Shown: in pieces, positions 53,533 through 61,994 of the stretch
Layout of the letters: each line of letters opens with the position of its first letter
Numbering within the stretch: the first letter of the stretch is position 1
NCBI RefSeq assembly: GCF_000011365.1
Contig: NC_004463.1
Coordinates: 8,418,001-8,482,000 of the forward strand
Direction: 5' to 3'
Length of the DNA stretch: 64,000 nt
Origin: Bradyrhizobium diazoefficiens USDA 110
Lineage (GTDB): Bacteria > Pseudomonadota > Alphaproteobacteria > Rhizobiales > Xanthobacteraceae
The notes under the pieces: model-generated
What the model was told of the DNA's origin: nothing
The model's database searches: none
The model's input: the letters and a program-made list of their open reading frames with translations, nothing else
Translations under genes and position numbers: made by a program

Positions 53533-54284
53533 CAGTTGTCATCTACTAGGATGACACTCTTCCGGAGCACAGGACGCAACTGCTGCACTAACTTCTCAAC
53601 CTCGTAATGCCAGGCCGCGGCGAATACGAACACAAAATCATAAAGGCTTGCGCCAACAAGGACGTTCCGCAGGAATCCCCGTCGCTGCATAGCAAACGAC
53701 GTTCCGGATCCTTGCGACATCATCGCGTCCAAGATCAATGCGCGCCGCGCTTCGGGAAGGCGAACAATGAAGCTCCGCTTCATCGGTGTGGTCAAAAGCC
53801 ATCCAAACTCGTCTTCATCAGCGCGCGCGAGCACGACCTCGCCTCGCCTGCAGATGTTGCGGATCTCGAGTTCCCGGGCGACACGGTCTAATGACGAAGT
53901 CGAGTGTGCTCCACCCGGCCGCTTGGCACTCTTCCTGCATTTTTTCAGGAGCTCCCGAAGCTCCATAATCGTCAGCTTGCCCTCGCTGACATCTTCGAGC
54001 AATTTTCGACGGCGCTCCGGTTGCCTTGCGGCAATTCGAGCGACCCGCTCGACAGCAGCCACTGGCATCCTGACATCAGGTGCCAGCTCGGTGATGCCTT
54101 CTGCCTCCAGGAATTGTGCCGCAGCGATAAAGCGGCGGAGCGTGTTGTCGCTGAGCCTCACTTTCTTCGACAGCTTGGCGATGTAGTCGCCGCGTTCGCC
54201 GTGCTCTAAAGCTTCAAAGGGACGCAGATGCGGCCTGATATAGGCAAGCCAATCGTTTGCGATACGTCCGGGGCGCGCAGCCAT
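53511..54284 (-). CDS. Hypothetical DNA-binding-like protein
   Basis: A 257-residue protein without a firm family. The N-terminal part has YIAKLSKKVRLSDNTLRRFI, an HTH-like segment, then PDVRMPVAAVERVARIAARQ and KLLEDVSEGKLTIMELREL; this looks like the DNA-binding part of ParB- or KorB-like proteins, or of a conserved rhizobial family. The last ~8 residues (after SVILVDD) are antisense to the DUF2130 remnant, so the C-terminus may be truncated at the ~53533 junction. Confidence 0.6.
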   Translation of the reverse strand: MAARPGRIANDWLAYIRPHLRPFEALEHGERGDYIAKLSKKVRLSDNTLRRFIAAAQFLEAEGITELAPDVRMPVAAVERVARIAARQPERRRKLLEDVSEGKLTIMELRELLKKCRKSAKRPGGAHSTSSLDRVARELEIRNICRRGEVVLARADEDEFGWLLTTPMKRSFIVRLPEARRALILDAMMSQGSGTSFAMQRRGFLRNVLVGASLYDFVFVFAAAWHYEVEKLVQQLRPVLRKSVILVDDNCSRRPPP

Positions 54285-54803
54285 AAAAAATCGTCGATTC
54301 GCGAAGGTCGTTTATTATAAGCCAGAGCTGTGGCTTTCCAAGCGAATGATGATGTTGACGGCAGGACGACTTCAGCTGACACTAAAGCTGGCAGACGAGA
54401 TAGGCTGTCGTGCAATAGGATGCGATGAACGTGATTGTTGTGGGCGAAAAGCTGACTGAGAAAGGGGCCTGTCCTGCTCTGCGTTACATTCGGAGTAACG
54501 GGGGGGAAGCCGACCTTTGCTTCGGCAGCGCGCATCAATCGAACGTCATCCAAGCTGACAGAGATCGGTCTCCTGGAATGAAGCTGGACGGCATGAATGT
54601 CGGGCAGGAAGCGGGCCCCAGGTTGAGTAGCGCGCATCGCGCGGTCGCTAACCGAGTGGAAAGCAGCGGGGCATCCGGCATTGGACCGGACGGCATCAAT
54701 GTCTGCGGTGAGGTTTCCAGCGCCACGGAGCGCCTTCGTGGAAATCTCGTGGAAATCATCTTTTCGCCGGCCAGCCGCAAGGCGGCTAAACCCTTGAAGA
54801 AGA
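54285..54803. other. Gap between island genes and tRNA-Val
   Basis: About 520 bases with no supported gene or integrase. This is where an attachment site is expected if the tRNA is the integration target; no second copy of the tRNA 3' end is visible in the window. Confidence 0.5.
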
Positions 54804-54878
54804 TGGTGGGCACGACAGGGATCGAACCTGTGACCCCTACCATGTCAAGGTAGTGCTCTCCCGCTGAGCTACGTGCCC
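54804..54878 (-). tRNA. tRNA-Val (GAC)
   Basis: Complete cloverleaf: GGGCACG acceptor, D-arm with AGCTCAGCGGGAGAGC, anticodon arm CTACCTTGACATGGTAG with GAC anticodon, T-arm with GGTTCGATCC, acceptor CGTGCCC, then A-CCA encoded. Its 3' end faces the accessory part of the window. Confidence 0.97.
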
Positions 54879-54950
54879 TAGAGGTCATTTCATCGGTGGG
54901 GTCCCTATAACGGCTCAGGGGACCCGGCGCAAGGACGGAAGGAGGCCGAT

Positions 54951-55310
54951 TTAGGCCGCCAGCATCTTGTTCACTTCGCTGACCAATTCGCGCAGATGCA
55001 CGGGCTTGGACAGCACCTTGGCGTTCTTGGGGGCGTCCGAATCCGAGTTCAGGGCGACCGCGGCGAAGCCGGTGATGAACATGATCTTGATGTCGGGGTC
55101 GAGTTCCGAGGCCCGGCGGGCGAGCTCGATCCCGTCCATCTCCGGCATCACGATGTCGGTCAGCAGCATCTCGAACGGCTCTTCGCGGAGCCGCTGGTAG
55201 GCGGCCATGCCGTTGTCATGGGACGAGACCTGAAAACCGGCGTTTTCCAGCGCCTTGACCAGGAAACGGCGCATGTCGTTGTCGTCTTCGGCGAGCAGGA
55301 TCTTTGGCAT
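54951..55310 (-). CDS. cpdR: CpdR response-regulator adaptor of ClpXP
   Basis: A 119-residue stand-alone receiver domain. ILLAEDDNDMRRFLVKALEN has the acidic pair, LLTDIVMPEMDGIELARR the phospho-acceptor Asp near 51, FITGFAA the Thr switch and LSKPVHLRELV the Lys. It ends in AA, as CpdR does in alphaproteobacteria, where the unphosphorylated form localises ClpXP to degrade cell-cycle and other substrates. Sequence is very close to what I remember for rhizobial CpdR. It adjoins an N-formylglutamate amidohydrolase gene, a common arrangement. Confidence 0.92.
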   Translation of the reverse strand: MPKILLAEDDNDMRRFLVKALENAGFQVSSHDNGMAAYQRLREEPFEMLLTDIVMPEMDGIELARRASELDPDIKIMFITGFAAVALNSDSDAPKNAKVLSKPVHLRELVSEVNKMLAA

Positions 55311-55687
55311 GGCAGGAAACGTCGAATCCCCAGAGGATATCAGCAGAGGTCACTAAGCCCGACAGAGGGTAAATTTGGGGTGAAAATCTTTACCCTGGAC
55401 GGATCGCGCTGCCGGCTCCTTGTGAACCGGAATGCGGATCGAATCAATCGAAGCCGACCGGATGATCCCCGCCTCGCTGCCTGCACGGTTAAGACATGTT
55501 CCAGCGCAGATCACATCTTTTCGCTTGGCAGAATGGTTGCGATTCCGGACAATGACGACACATGAGAGCCGCTCGACCGGCCGAATCAATCCGTTCAAGC
55601 CTTTGCCGGGCCCTACAGGATCCCGCGGGGCCGGATCTTGTGGCGTGAAGGGACGAAGCCTGGGAATAAGGGACGAAGCCTGAGAAG
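55311..55687. other. Divergent region of cpdR and the amidohydrolase gene
   Basis: About 377 bases with both promoters expected and no supported gene. The phrase GGGACGAAGCCTG is repeated in tandem at ~55650-55680 just before the amidohydrolase start. Confidence 0.5.
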
Positions 55688-56578
55688 ATGACCCGGTTTG
55701 ACGGCGAGATGTCGCCAGCATTCGAGATCGTCGAGCCCGCCGAATGGCGCGCGCCGGTCATCTTCAACTCGCCCCACTCCGGCTCGACCTATCCGGACGA
55801 ATTCCTCAGCGCCTCCAGGATCGACCTGCCGACGCTGCGGCGGTCGGAAGATTCCTTCATGGACGAGCTGATCGGCCATCTCAGCGCCCGCGGCTTTCCG
55901 ACCGTGCGGGTTAACTTTCCCCGCTCCTATGTCGACGTCAACCGCGAGCCCTACGAGCTCGACCCCCGCATGTTCACCGGCCGCCTGCCGAGCTTTGCCA
56001 ATACCCGCTCGATGCGGGTCGCCGGCGGCCTCGGCACCATCCCGCGCGTGGTCGGCGATGGCCAGGAGATCTATCGCGACCGTATTCTGGTCGACGATGC
56101 GTTGGCGCGGATCGAGACGCTCTACAAGCCCTATCACCGCGCGCTGCGCCGGCTGATCAACAAGGTGCACCAGATGTTCGGCACGGTAGTGCTGGTCGAC
56201 TGCCACTCGATGCCCTCGGTCGGCGTCAGCAGGGACGAGCCGCGCCGGCCCGACATCGTGATCGGCGACCGCTACGGTACGAGTTGCACCCCGCTGTTAC
56301 CCGACCGGGTCGAAGAGACCATGGGCGGGCTCGGCTATTCGATCGGCCGCAACAAGCCCTATGCCGGCGGCTTCATCACCGAGCATTACGGCAACCCGGC
56401 GAGCGGGCTTCACGCGGTGCAGCTCGAGCTCAACCGCGCGATCTACATGGACGAGCGACGACGCGAGCGCAGTCCGCGCTTTGCGCAAGTGGCAACCGAC
56501 TTCGGCGTGCTCGCCGACGTGCTGGCGGCCACGATCCCGTTCGGCGATCTCGGACCGTTCCAGGCCGCGGCGGAATAG
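55688..56578 (+). CDS. N-formylglutamate amidohydrolase family protein
   Basis: A 296-residue zinc-dependent amidohydrolase of the FGase family, acting on N-formylglutamate or similar products of histidine breakdown. VIFNSPHSGSTYP at 24-36 and VDVNREPYELDP near 80 are family marks; VVLVDCHSMPSVG, with the Asp-Cys-His, and FITEHYGNPASGLHAVQLEL (with Glu and His) provide the metal site and conserved end. No hut genes are next to it, so its substrate may differ; it is a usual neighbour of cpdR. Confidence 0.88.
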   Translation: MTRFDGEMSPAFEIVEPAEWRAPVIFNSPHSGSTYPDEFLSASRIDLPTLRRSEDSFMDELIGHLSARGFPTVRVNFPRSYVDVNREPYELDPRMFTGRLPSFANTRSMRVAGGLGTIPRVVGDGQEIYRDRILVDDALARIETLYKPYHRALRRLINKVHQMFGTVVLVDCHSMPSVGVSRDEPRRPDIVIGDRYGTSCTPLLPDRVEETMGGLGYSIGRNKPYAGGFITEHYGNPASGLHAVQLELNRAIYMDERRRERSPRFAQVATDFGVLADVLAATIPFGDLGPFQAAAE

Positions 56579-56701
56579 GCGGCAAGCCTGCGACGCGCGA
56601 CCACGTCGCGGATCAGGGACCAGACACAGCTGCGAGCGTATCGGGCGCCGGATCTTCACTTCGCGTTTTCGCACAGCCGAAGTGAAACAGGCGACCCAAA
56701 G

Positions 56702-56792
56702 AAAAAAGGGCCGCTCGCGAATGACGCAAGCGGCCCAAGTCTAGGGAGGAAACGCCCAAGGAGGGCAGCGGTAACGCAGAGCGCTACCGCAC
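56702..56792 (-). ncRNA. suhB / mmgR (alpha-r14) type small RNA
   Basis: Minus-strand RNA of ~90 nt. It carries two anti-Shine-Dalgarno-like motifs (CCTCCTTGGG and TTTCCTCCCTAG), typical of the suhB RNA of Rhizobiales, and ends in a strong terminator (12-bp stem with GGGCCGCT, then six U) at 56702-56736. It lies in front of the IMPase-family gene, the place for which the family was named. A -35/-10 pair is present at 56799-56827. Likely acts by base pairing with mRNA leaders or with Hfq; role by family only. Confidence 0.78.
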
Positions 56793-56798
56793 CGCAAC

Positions 56799-56827
56799 AA
56801 TATGCGGCCGCGCCGCACAAAGTGCAA
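56799..56827 (-). promoter_or_regulatory. Promoter of the small RNA
   Basis: On the minus strand TTGCAC, a 17-bp spacer, then CATATT, placing the start near 56792 and giving a ~90-nt RNA. Confidence 0.55.
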
Positions 56828-57128
56828 GGGCTTTTGAGCCATTTCCCATGCAAAACACACATGGCTCTGTTGCTTCCAGAGAAACCCAGATTCAGTTCCT
56901 TTGATAAGGAAATTCAATGGGTTGATAGTCATTTGCATACGAACAAGGCATGTTCGGAACTAAGTTTTCAACTCAATGATCGATATTTGGCCAGCAGATG
57001 GCTCGGATGAGGCAACCGGCATCGGCATCCAAAATACCAGGGTGCAAATCAAGACAGCGCTGCACGCGAGAGGCGAATTGAGATAGGCAGATGCGAGCTT
57101 CACCCGACTTTCGTTTTGAGGATGCGCC

Positions 57129-57911
57129 GTGACGGTGATCGACTTCTCAGCCTTCATCGGAGGGCTCGCCACCGCCTCCGGCGAAACCATCCTGCCGTTC
57201 TTCCGCACCTCGCTGTCGATCGACGACAAGAGCAAGACCAAGGATTTCGATCCGGTGACCGAAGCCGACCGCGCCGCGGAGGCGGTGATGCGGCGGCTGA
57301 TCAAGGCCAATTTCCCCCAGCACGGCATCGTCGGCGAGGAATTCGGCAATGAGCGCGAGGACGCCGACTATGTCTGGGTGCTCGATCCCATCGACGGCAC
57401 GAAGTCCTTCATCGGCGGGTTCCCGATCTGGGGCACGCTGATCGCGCTGCTGCACAAGGGCGCGCCGGTGTTCGGCATGATGCACCAGCCCTTCATCGGC
57501 GAGCGTTTTTCCGGCGACAACGGCTCGGCCAACTATAAAGGCCCCTCCGGCGAGCGTCGGCTCCAGGTCCGCCGCTGCGCTTCGCTGTCGGAGGCGACGA
57601 CCTACACCACGAGCCCGCTGCTCATGAACGAGCGCGACCGCGCCATTTTCGGCCGTATCGAGAAGGGCGCGCGGCTGTCGCGCTATGGCGGCGACTGCTA
57701 CTCCTATTGCATGCTGGCGGCCGGCCACGTCGATCTCGTGGTCGAGACCGAGCTGAAGCCCTACGACATCGCGGCCCTGATCCCGATCGTGACCGGCGCC
57801 GGCGGCGTCGTCACCACCTGGGAAGGCAAGCCGGCCCAGGGCGGCGGCCGCATCATCGCGGCGGGCGATGCCAGGGTCCACGAAGAAGCAATGAAACTGC
57901 TCAACGGATAG
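57129..57911 (+). CDS. hisN: Inositol-monophosphatase-family phosphatase, likely histidinol-phosphatase
   Basis: A 260-residue lithium-sensitive-type phosphatase. Metal motifs: GIVGEEFGN (Glu pair), VWVLDPIDGTKSFIGGFP (DPIDGT) and KPYDIAALIPIVTGAGGVV near the end. Within the IMPase superfamily the DPIDGTKSFIxGxPxWG form is that of HisN, the last-but-one phosphatase of histidine synthesis in alphaproteobacteria; an inositol or nucleotide phosphatase role is the alternative. A Bug-family gene follows 18 bases downstream. Confidence 0.85.
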   Translation: MTVIDFSAFIGGLATASGETILPFFRTSLSIDDKSKTKDFDPVTEADRAAEAVMRRLIKANFPQHGIVGEEFGNEREDADYVWVLDPIDGTKSFIGGFPIWGTLIALLHKGAPVFGMMHQPFIGERFSGDNGSANYKGPSGERRLQVRRCASLSEATTYTTSPLLMNERDRAIFGRIEKGARLSRYGGDCYSYCMLAAGHVDLVVETELKPYDIAALIPIVTGAGGVVTTWEGKPAQGGGRIIAAGDARVHEEAMKLLNG

Positions 57912-57929
57912 CCGCCCCAAGAGGCTTGT

Positions 57930-58895
57930 ATGAAAAACTGGCGTAAGCTCTTCCTCGCAAGCCTGCTTCTGTTTCCCGCCCTCGCCTCCGCCCAGAATTT
58001 TCCGGCCAAGCCGATCAAGCTGATCGTGCCGTTCCCGGCCGGCGGCCCCAACGACATCATCGCGCGCGTGATCGGCCAGCGCATGTCCGAGCTCTCGGGC
58101 CAGCCGGTGCTGATCGACAATCGCGGTGGCCAAGGCGGCGTGCTCGGCACCGACGCGGTCTCGAAGGCCGCGCCCGACGGCTACACCATCGCGATCTCCT
58201 CAGCCGGCGCGCTCGCGATCAGCCCGAGCATGGAGCGGGTCGCCTACGACGCATTGTCCGACCTCACGCCGGTGACGCTGGTTGCAACCGTGCCGGAAAT
58301 GCTTGTCGTCGCCACCAACGTGCCTGCCAAGGACATCGGCGAACTGATCGCGCTCGCCAAGGCCCAGCCCGGAAAGCTCAACTTCGCCTCCTCCGGCCCC
58401 GGCAGCCTGCCGCACCTCGCCGGCGAATTGTTCAAGCTGACCGCGAAGATCGACATCGTGCACGTGCCCTATCGCGGCGCCGCACCCGCGGTGAACGACC
58501 TGCTGGGCCAGCAGGTGCAGATGACGTTCCTCGATCTTCCGGTGCTGCTGCCGCAGGTCAAGGCCGGCGCCTTACGGCCGATCGCGGTCGGTTCAGTCGA
58601 GCGCGCACCGACCGCGCCTAAGGTACCGACCACGGCGGAAGCGGGCTTTCCTGATCTGCGCATCGAGAACTGGTACGGCATGGTCGCGCCCAAGGGCACG
58701 CCGAAGGAGATCGTCGCAGCGCTGCATGGCCTGGCGATCAAGGCGATGGCGGATCCGGCCGTGAAGGAAAAGCTCGCCGCGCAAGGCGCGACGCTTGTTG
58801 GTGATGAGCCGGAGCATTTCCGCCAATTCATCGCGGACGAGACGAAGAAGTGGACGAAGGTGATCAAGGACGCCGGGGTGGAGACGGCGAAGTAG
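57930..58895 (+). CDS. Bug-family (TctC) solute-binding protein
   Basis: A 321-residue periplasmic binding protein of the tripartite tricarboxylate transporter type. Signal peptide MKNWRKLFLASLLLFPALAS is cleaved before QNFPAKPIK. Family marks are LIVPFPAGGPNDIIARVIGQ, ELSGQPVLIDNRGGQGG and VPYRGAAPAVNDLLGQQVQM. As usual for Bug proteins, no membrane subunits (TctAB) are next to it; the ligand may be a carboxylate. It is divergent from nothing and convergent with the LysR gene. Confidence 0.9.
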   Translation: MKNWRKLFLASLLLFPALASAQNFPAKPIKLIVPFPAGGPNDIIARVIGQRMSELSGQPVLIDNRGGQGGVLGTDAVSKAAPDGYTIAISSAGALAISPSMERVAYDALSDLTPVTLVATVPEMLVVATNVPAKDIGELIALAKAQPGKLNFASSGPGSLPHLAGELFKLTAKIDIVHVPYRGAAPAVNDLLGQQVQMTFLDLPVLLPQVKAGALRPIAVGSVERAPTAPKVPTTAEAGFPDLRIENWYGMVAPKGTPKEIVAALHGLAIKAMADPAVKEKLAAQGATLVGDEPEHFRQFIADETKKWTKVIKDAGVETAK

Positions 58896-58915
58896 CGCTC
58901 GGTAAGCGAACGGCC

Positions 58916-59806
58916 TCACACCGCCTCGGCCCGCAAATGCTCCACCAGCATCTTGGCCGGGCGCGGCAGCGTCTTGAAGCTTCGCGCGCAGATCACGAGT
59001 TTGCGGTTGGCGAAGGCATCGCGCAGGCGGACCATGGCGAGCGGCATCAGCTTGGCGCAGCGGCGGGCAGCGGCTTCGGGCACCAGGGCGACGCCGACAT
59101 CGGCGGCGACCATCTGGCAGATCGCATCGAAGTCGCGCAGGCGCGCGCGGTAATGCGGCCGCATGCCAAGCCGGGCCGCGTGCTTCGAAATATGAACCTG
59201 GAGCGCGGTGGCGCTGGTGAGCCCGACGAAGTCGCACGCACCCGCCTCCTGGAAATCGATCTGGCGGCGGCCGGCGAACGGGCCGCGCCGTGACGTCACC
59301 AACGTCAGGTGATCCTCGCTGAAGACGAAGCGCTCGATATGGTCGGGCAGCGCGTGCTCCGCGGCGAAGCCGAGGTCGGCGGCACCGGCGGTGATCGCCG
59401 CCGCGATGTCGGTGCTCTCGCGCTCCTCGATGTCGATGGCGACGTCGCGATGCTCGCGCAGGAAGCCGGCCAGCGCCTTCGGCAGATGCTCCGACAGGCC
59501 GGAGGTGTTGGCGAGAAAATGCACGCTGGCGCGCACGCCGCTGGCAAAACCGGCGAGATCGCCGCGCATGGCGTCGATCTGGTGGATGACGAGACGGGCA
59601 TGATCGAGCAGGCTCTCGCCGGCCGCAGTCAACTCAACGCCGCGGCGGCCGCGCTTGAGCAGCGCGACGCCGAGCGCATCCTCCAGCCCCTTGATGCGCG
59701 CACTTGCCGAGGCCAGCGCCAGATTCGACCGCTCGGCGCCGCGGGTGATGCTGCGCTGGTCGGCGACTGCGATGAACAGCTGGAGATCGACGAGATCGAA
59801 ACGCAT
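58916..59806 (-). CDS. LysR-family transcriptional regulator
   Basis: A 296-residue LTTR. The N-terminal winged helix is MRFDLVDLQLFIAVADQRSI followed by LALASASARIKGLEDALGVA and LLKRGRRGVELTAAGE. The effector domain begins near 90 (VHFLANTSGLSEHLP). GGAGGAG stands six bases before the ATG. It is divergent from the TSUP transporter gene across 94 bp, so that gene is its likely target; the effector would be an anion handled by the transporter. Confidence 0.92.
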   Translation of the reverse strand: MRFDLVDLQLFIAVADQRSITRGAERSNLALASASARIKGLEDALGVALLKRGRRGVELTAAGESLLDHARLVIHQIDAMRGDLAGFASGVRASVHFLANTSGLSEHLPKALAGFLREHRDVAIDIEERESTDIAAAITAGAADLGFAAEHALPDHIERFVFSEDHLTLVTSRRGPFAGRRQIDFQEAGACDFVGLTSATALQVHISKHAARLGMRPHYRARLRDFDAICQMVAADVGVALVPEAAARRCAKLMPLAMVRLRDAFANRKLVICARSFKTLPRPAKMLVEHLRAEAV

Positions 59807-59900
59807 TTGGTCTCCTCCAACCAAGCCTTCGTCCATAGCGAAGGCTGTCTCCGTAACCTCCAGATTGTGCCCGGGCGCGGCTTCGGTCAATGTGCAGGTC

Positions 59901-60653
59901 ATGATCGACCCTTTCCTCATTGTCATCGCCGCCGTCTTCCTGGTCGCCGGATTCGTCAAGGGCGTGGTCGGGCTCGGCCTGCCGACCGTCTCCATGGGCC
60001 TGCTCGCGGTGAGCATGGCCCCGAGCCGCGCGATCGCCATCGTCATCGTGCCCGCCATCATCACCAACATCTGGCAGACTTTCGTCGGACCGTACTTGCG
60101 CGACATCCTCAGGCGGCTGTGGCCGCTGATGATCGGCACCGTGATCGGCTGCTGGCTCAATGCCGGCGCGCTGACCGGCCCGCATGCGCGCTACGGCACG
60201 ATCGTGCTCGGCGCCCTGCTGGTGATCTACGCGGTGATAGGCCTGAACAAATTCCAGTTCCGCGTCGCGCCGCAGAACGAGAAATGGGTCGGTGGCGTGG
60301 TCGGCGTGGTCACCGGCGTGATCTCCGCCTCGACCGGCGTGCAGGTGATCCCCTCGATGCCGTTCATGCAGGCGATCGGCATGGAGAAGGACGAGCTGGT
60401 GCAGGCACTCGGCGTGTTCTTCACGACCGCGACGCTGGCGCTCGCCTTCAACCTCACCGCCGGCGGATTGCTGACGCCGGCCAATGCGGTGCCGGGCGCC
60501 GTGGGCCTCGCCATGGCCTTTGCCGGCATGCTCATCGGCCAGTCGGTGCGGGCGCGGATGCCGGCGGAGGCGTTTCGCCGCTGGTTCCTGATCGCGATGA
60601 TCCTGCTCGGCCTTTATCTGGCCGGCAGCGCGCTTCTGAAGGAATTCGCCTGA
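59901..60653 (+). CDS. TSUP-family permease (TauE/SafE-like)
   Basis: A 250-residue inner-membrane transporter with about eight hydrophobic segments in two repeats. Each repeat starts with the VAGFVKGVVGLGLPTVSMGL or VVGVVTGVISASTGVQVIPS motif, the mark of the TauE/SafE family, which exports sulfite, sulfonates or other organic anions. Divergent from the LysR gene; substrate unknown. Confidence 0.9.
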   Translation: MIDPFLIVIAAVFLVAGFVKGVVGLGLPTVSMGLLAVSMAPSRAIAIVIVPAIITNIWQTFVGPYLRDILRRLWPLMIGTVIGCWLNAGALTGPHARYGTIVLGALLVIYAVIGLNKFQFRVAPQNEKWVGGVVGVVTGVISASTGVQVIPSMPFMQAIGMEKDELVQALGVFFTTATLALAFNLTAGGLLTPANAVPGAVGLAMAFAGMLIGQSVRARMPAEAFRRWFLIAMILLGLYLAGSALLKEFA

Positions 60654-60661
60654 GAAGAGGC

Positions 60662-61072
60662 TCACGCCTTCGGCGCGTAGCCCGGCACCCATTTATCGTA
60701 TTGAGGCAGATCGTCCTGGATCGTCCACCACGGCGCGCGCGACGAGGTGAAGACGTGGAGGCGGGGCCTGACGTCAGGATCGTCATCGAGCAGGCCGGCG
60801 GGAATGCTGACGGTCGGCAAATAACTCGCCTTGCCCGGCGTCAGGCAGCCGCAGGTCTTGCAGCGATGGCGAAAACTGCCCGGCGCGGACTCGTAAGCCA
60901 CCGTCATGTCCTCGCCCGCGACAAAGCGAAACTTGTCGGCTTCAACATGGGCATAGGTGGCGAATGCCGCGCCGGTCAGCTTGCGGCAATTGACGCAATG
61001 ACAATGCGTCAGCGTGCGAACCTCGTCGATCTCGAAACGCACGGCGCCGCACAGACAGCTTCCACGAATCAT
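60662..61072 (-). CDS. GFA-family zinc-binding protein
   Basis: A 136-residue protein of the glutathione-dependent formaldehyde-activating (GFA) family. Zinc cysteines lie in GSCLCGAVRFEI, HCHCVNCRKLTGAAF and HRCKTCGCLTPGK, in family order. GGGAGG stands five bases before the ATG. Catalysis of S-hydroxymethylglutathione formation is proposed for some members but disputed. Its stop is nine bases past the convergent transporter's end. Confidence 0.9.
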   Translation of the reverse strand: MIRGSCLCGAVRFEIDEVRTLTHCHCVNCRKLTGAAFATYAHVEADKFRFVAGEDMTVAYESAPGSFRHRCKTCGCLTPGKASYLPTVSIPAGLLDDDPDVRPRLHVFTSSRAPWWTIQDDLPQYDKWVPGYAPKA

Positions 61073-61139
61073 CGAAACCTCCCGCGCGCGGCCTCTATCG
61101 GGCCGATTGCATGCCACACCAGTCATTCGTTCGAACGAG

Positions 61140-61772
61140 TTACCGCGTCTCCAGCATGGCGACGCGGACGCCGAGATAGATGAACAGGCCGCCGAGCGCG
61201 CGGTTGACCCAGGCGATCGCGCCCTCGGAGGCCCGCAAGCGGTGCGCGGCCTTTGCCGCGAACGCCGCCAGCACCAGGCACCACAGCGTTCCCGTGCAGA
61301 TGAAAATCAGGCCGAGGGTCAGGAAGGCGAGCGGCTTGTGCGGAGAATCGGCTGCGACGAATTGCGGCAGGAAGGCCAGGAAGAACAGCGCGACCTTGGG
61401 ATTGAGCGCGTTGGTGAAGACGCCCTGGAGGAACACCCGCCGCAGCGAGCTCCGCGCCGGCTCGTCGATCGCCGATGCCAGCGTCGGGCGCGACCACAGC
61501 ATCTGAAGTCCCGTGACGACCAGATAGGCCGCGCCAACCAGCTTCAGGATCGAAAAAGCGGTAGATGAGGCCATCAGCAGGGCCGAAAGGCCGATTGCCG
61601 CGCCTGCGACGTGGAAAAAGCAGCCGCAACTGATGCCCAAGGCGGCGGCAGCCCCGCCCCGCCAGCCCATCTGCATGCTGCGGCCGATGACGTAGACGGA
61701 GTCCGGTCCCGGCGTGATGTTGAGCAGCACGCCCGACAGGATGAAGAGCCAGATTTCGTGAATGCCCAGCAT
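61140..61772 (-). CDS. LysE-family translocator
   Basis: A 210-residue membrane exporter of the LysE/RhtB family for amino acids or homoserine-type compounds. The start LSGVLLNITPGPDSVYVIG contains the family signature NxTPGPD; later AYLVVTGLQMLW and FLQGVFTNALNPKVALFFLA are typical. Six hydrophobic segments are visible. Upstream of the GFA gene on the same strand, 67 bases apart. Confidence 0.92.
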   Translation of the reverse strand: MLGIHEIWLFILSGVLLNITPGPDSVYVIGRSMQMGWRGGAAAALGISCGCFFHVAGAAIGLSALLMASSTAFSILKLVGAAYLVVTGLQMLWSRPTLASAIDEPARSSLRRVFLQGVFTNALNPKVALFFLAFLPQFVAADSPHKPLAFLTLGLIFICTGTLWCLVLAAFAAKAAHRLRASEGAIAWVNRALGGLFIYLGVRVAMLETR

Positions 61773-61994
61773 GTGAGGTGCCCCGCCGCCCCGTCCGTCT
61801 CAAGGGATCGGGCTTAGTCGGTTCGGCGGCCGCCGTCCACCGCCGGGACTGCGTAGGATTTACCTTGAATTTGCAATGCGGATCATACTTTCCCGCGGCC
61901 TCATCTGCTCTATAAAGGCAGGGTTCTTGAAATGCGGGATTCGAGGCGACTGCCACGCCGTGGCCAGTCCTCCATCCTTTGGAGCTCCGAGAAT

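Larger units (their letters stand above)
56579..57128. other. Intergenic region around the small RNA
   Basis: Apart from the small RNA and its promoter, no gene is supported. The right half is AT-rich and probably contains the promoter of the phosphatase gene. Confidence 0.55.

Noticed and set aside
54425..54853. Plus-strand frame ending in GTTGIEPVTPTMSR
   Set aside because: That ending is the well-known antisense translation of a tRNA gene, here tRNA-Val.
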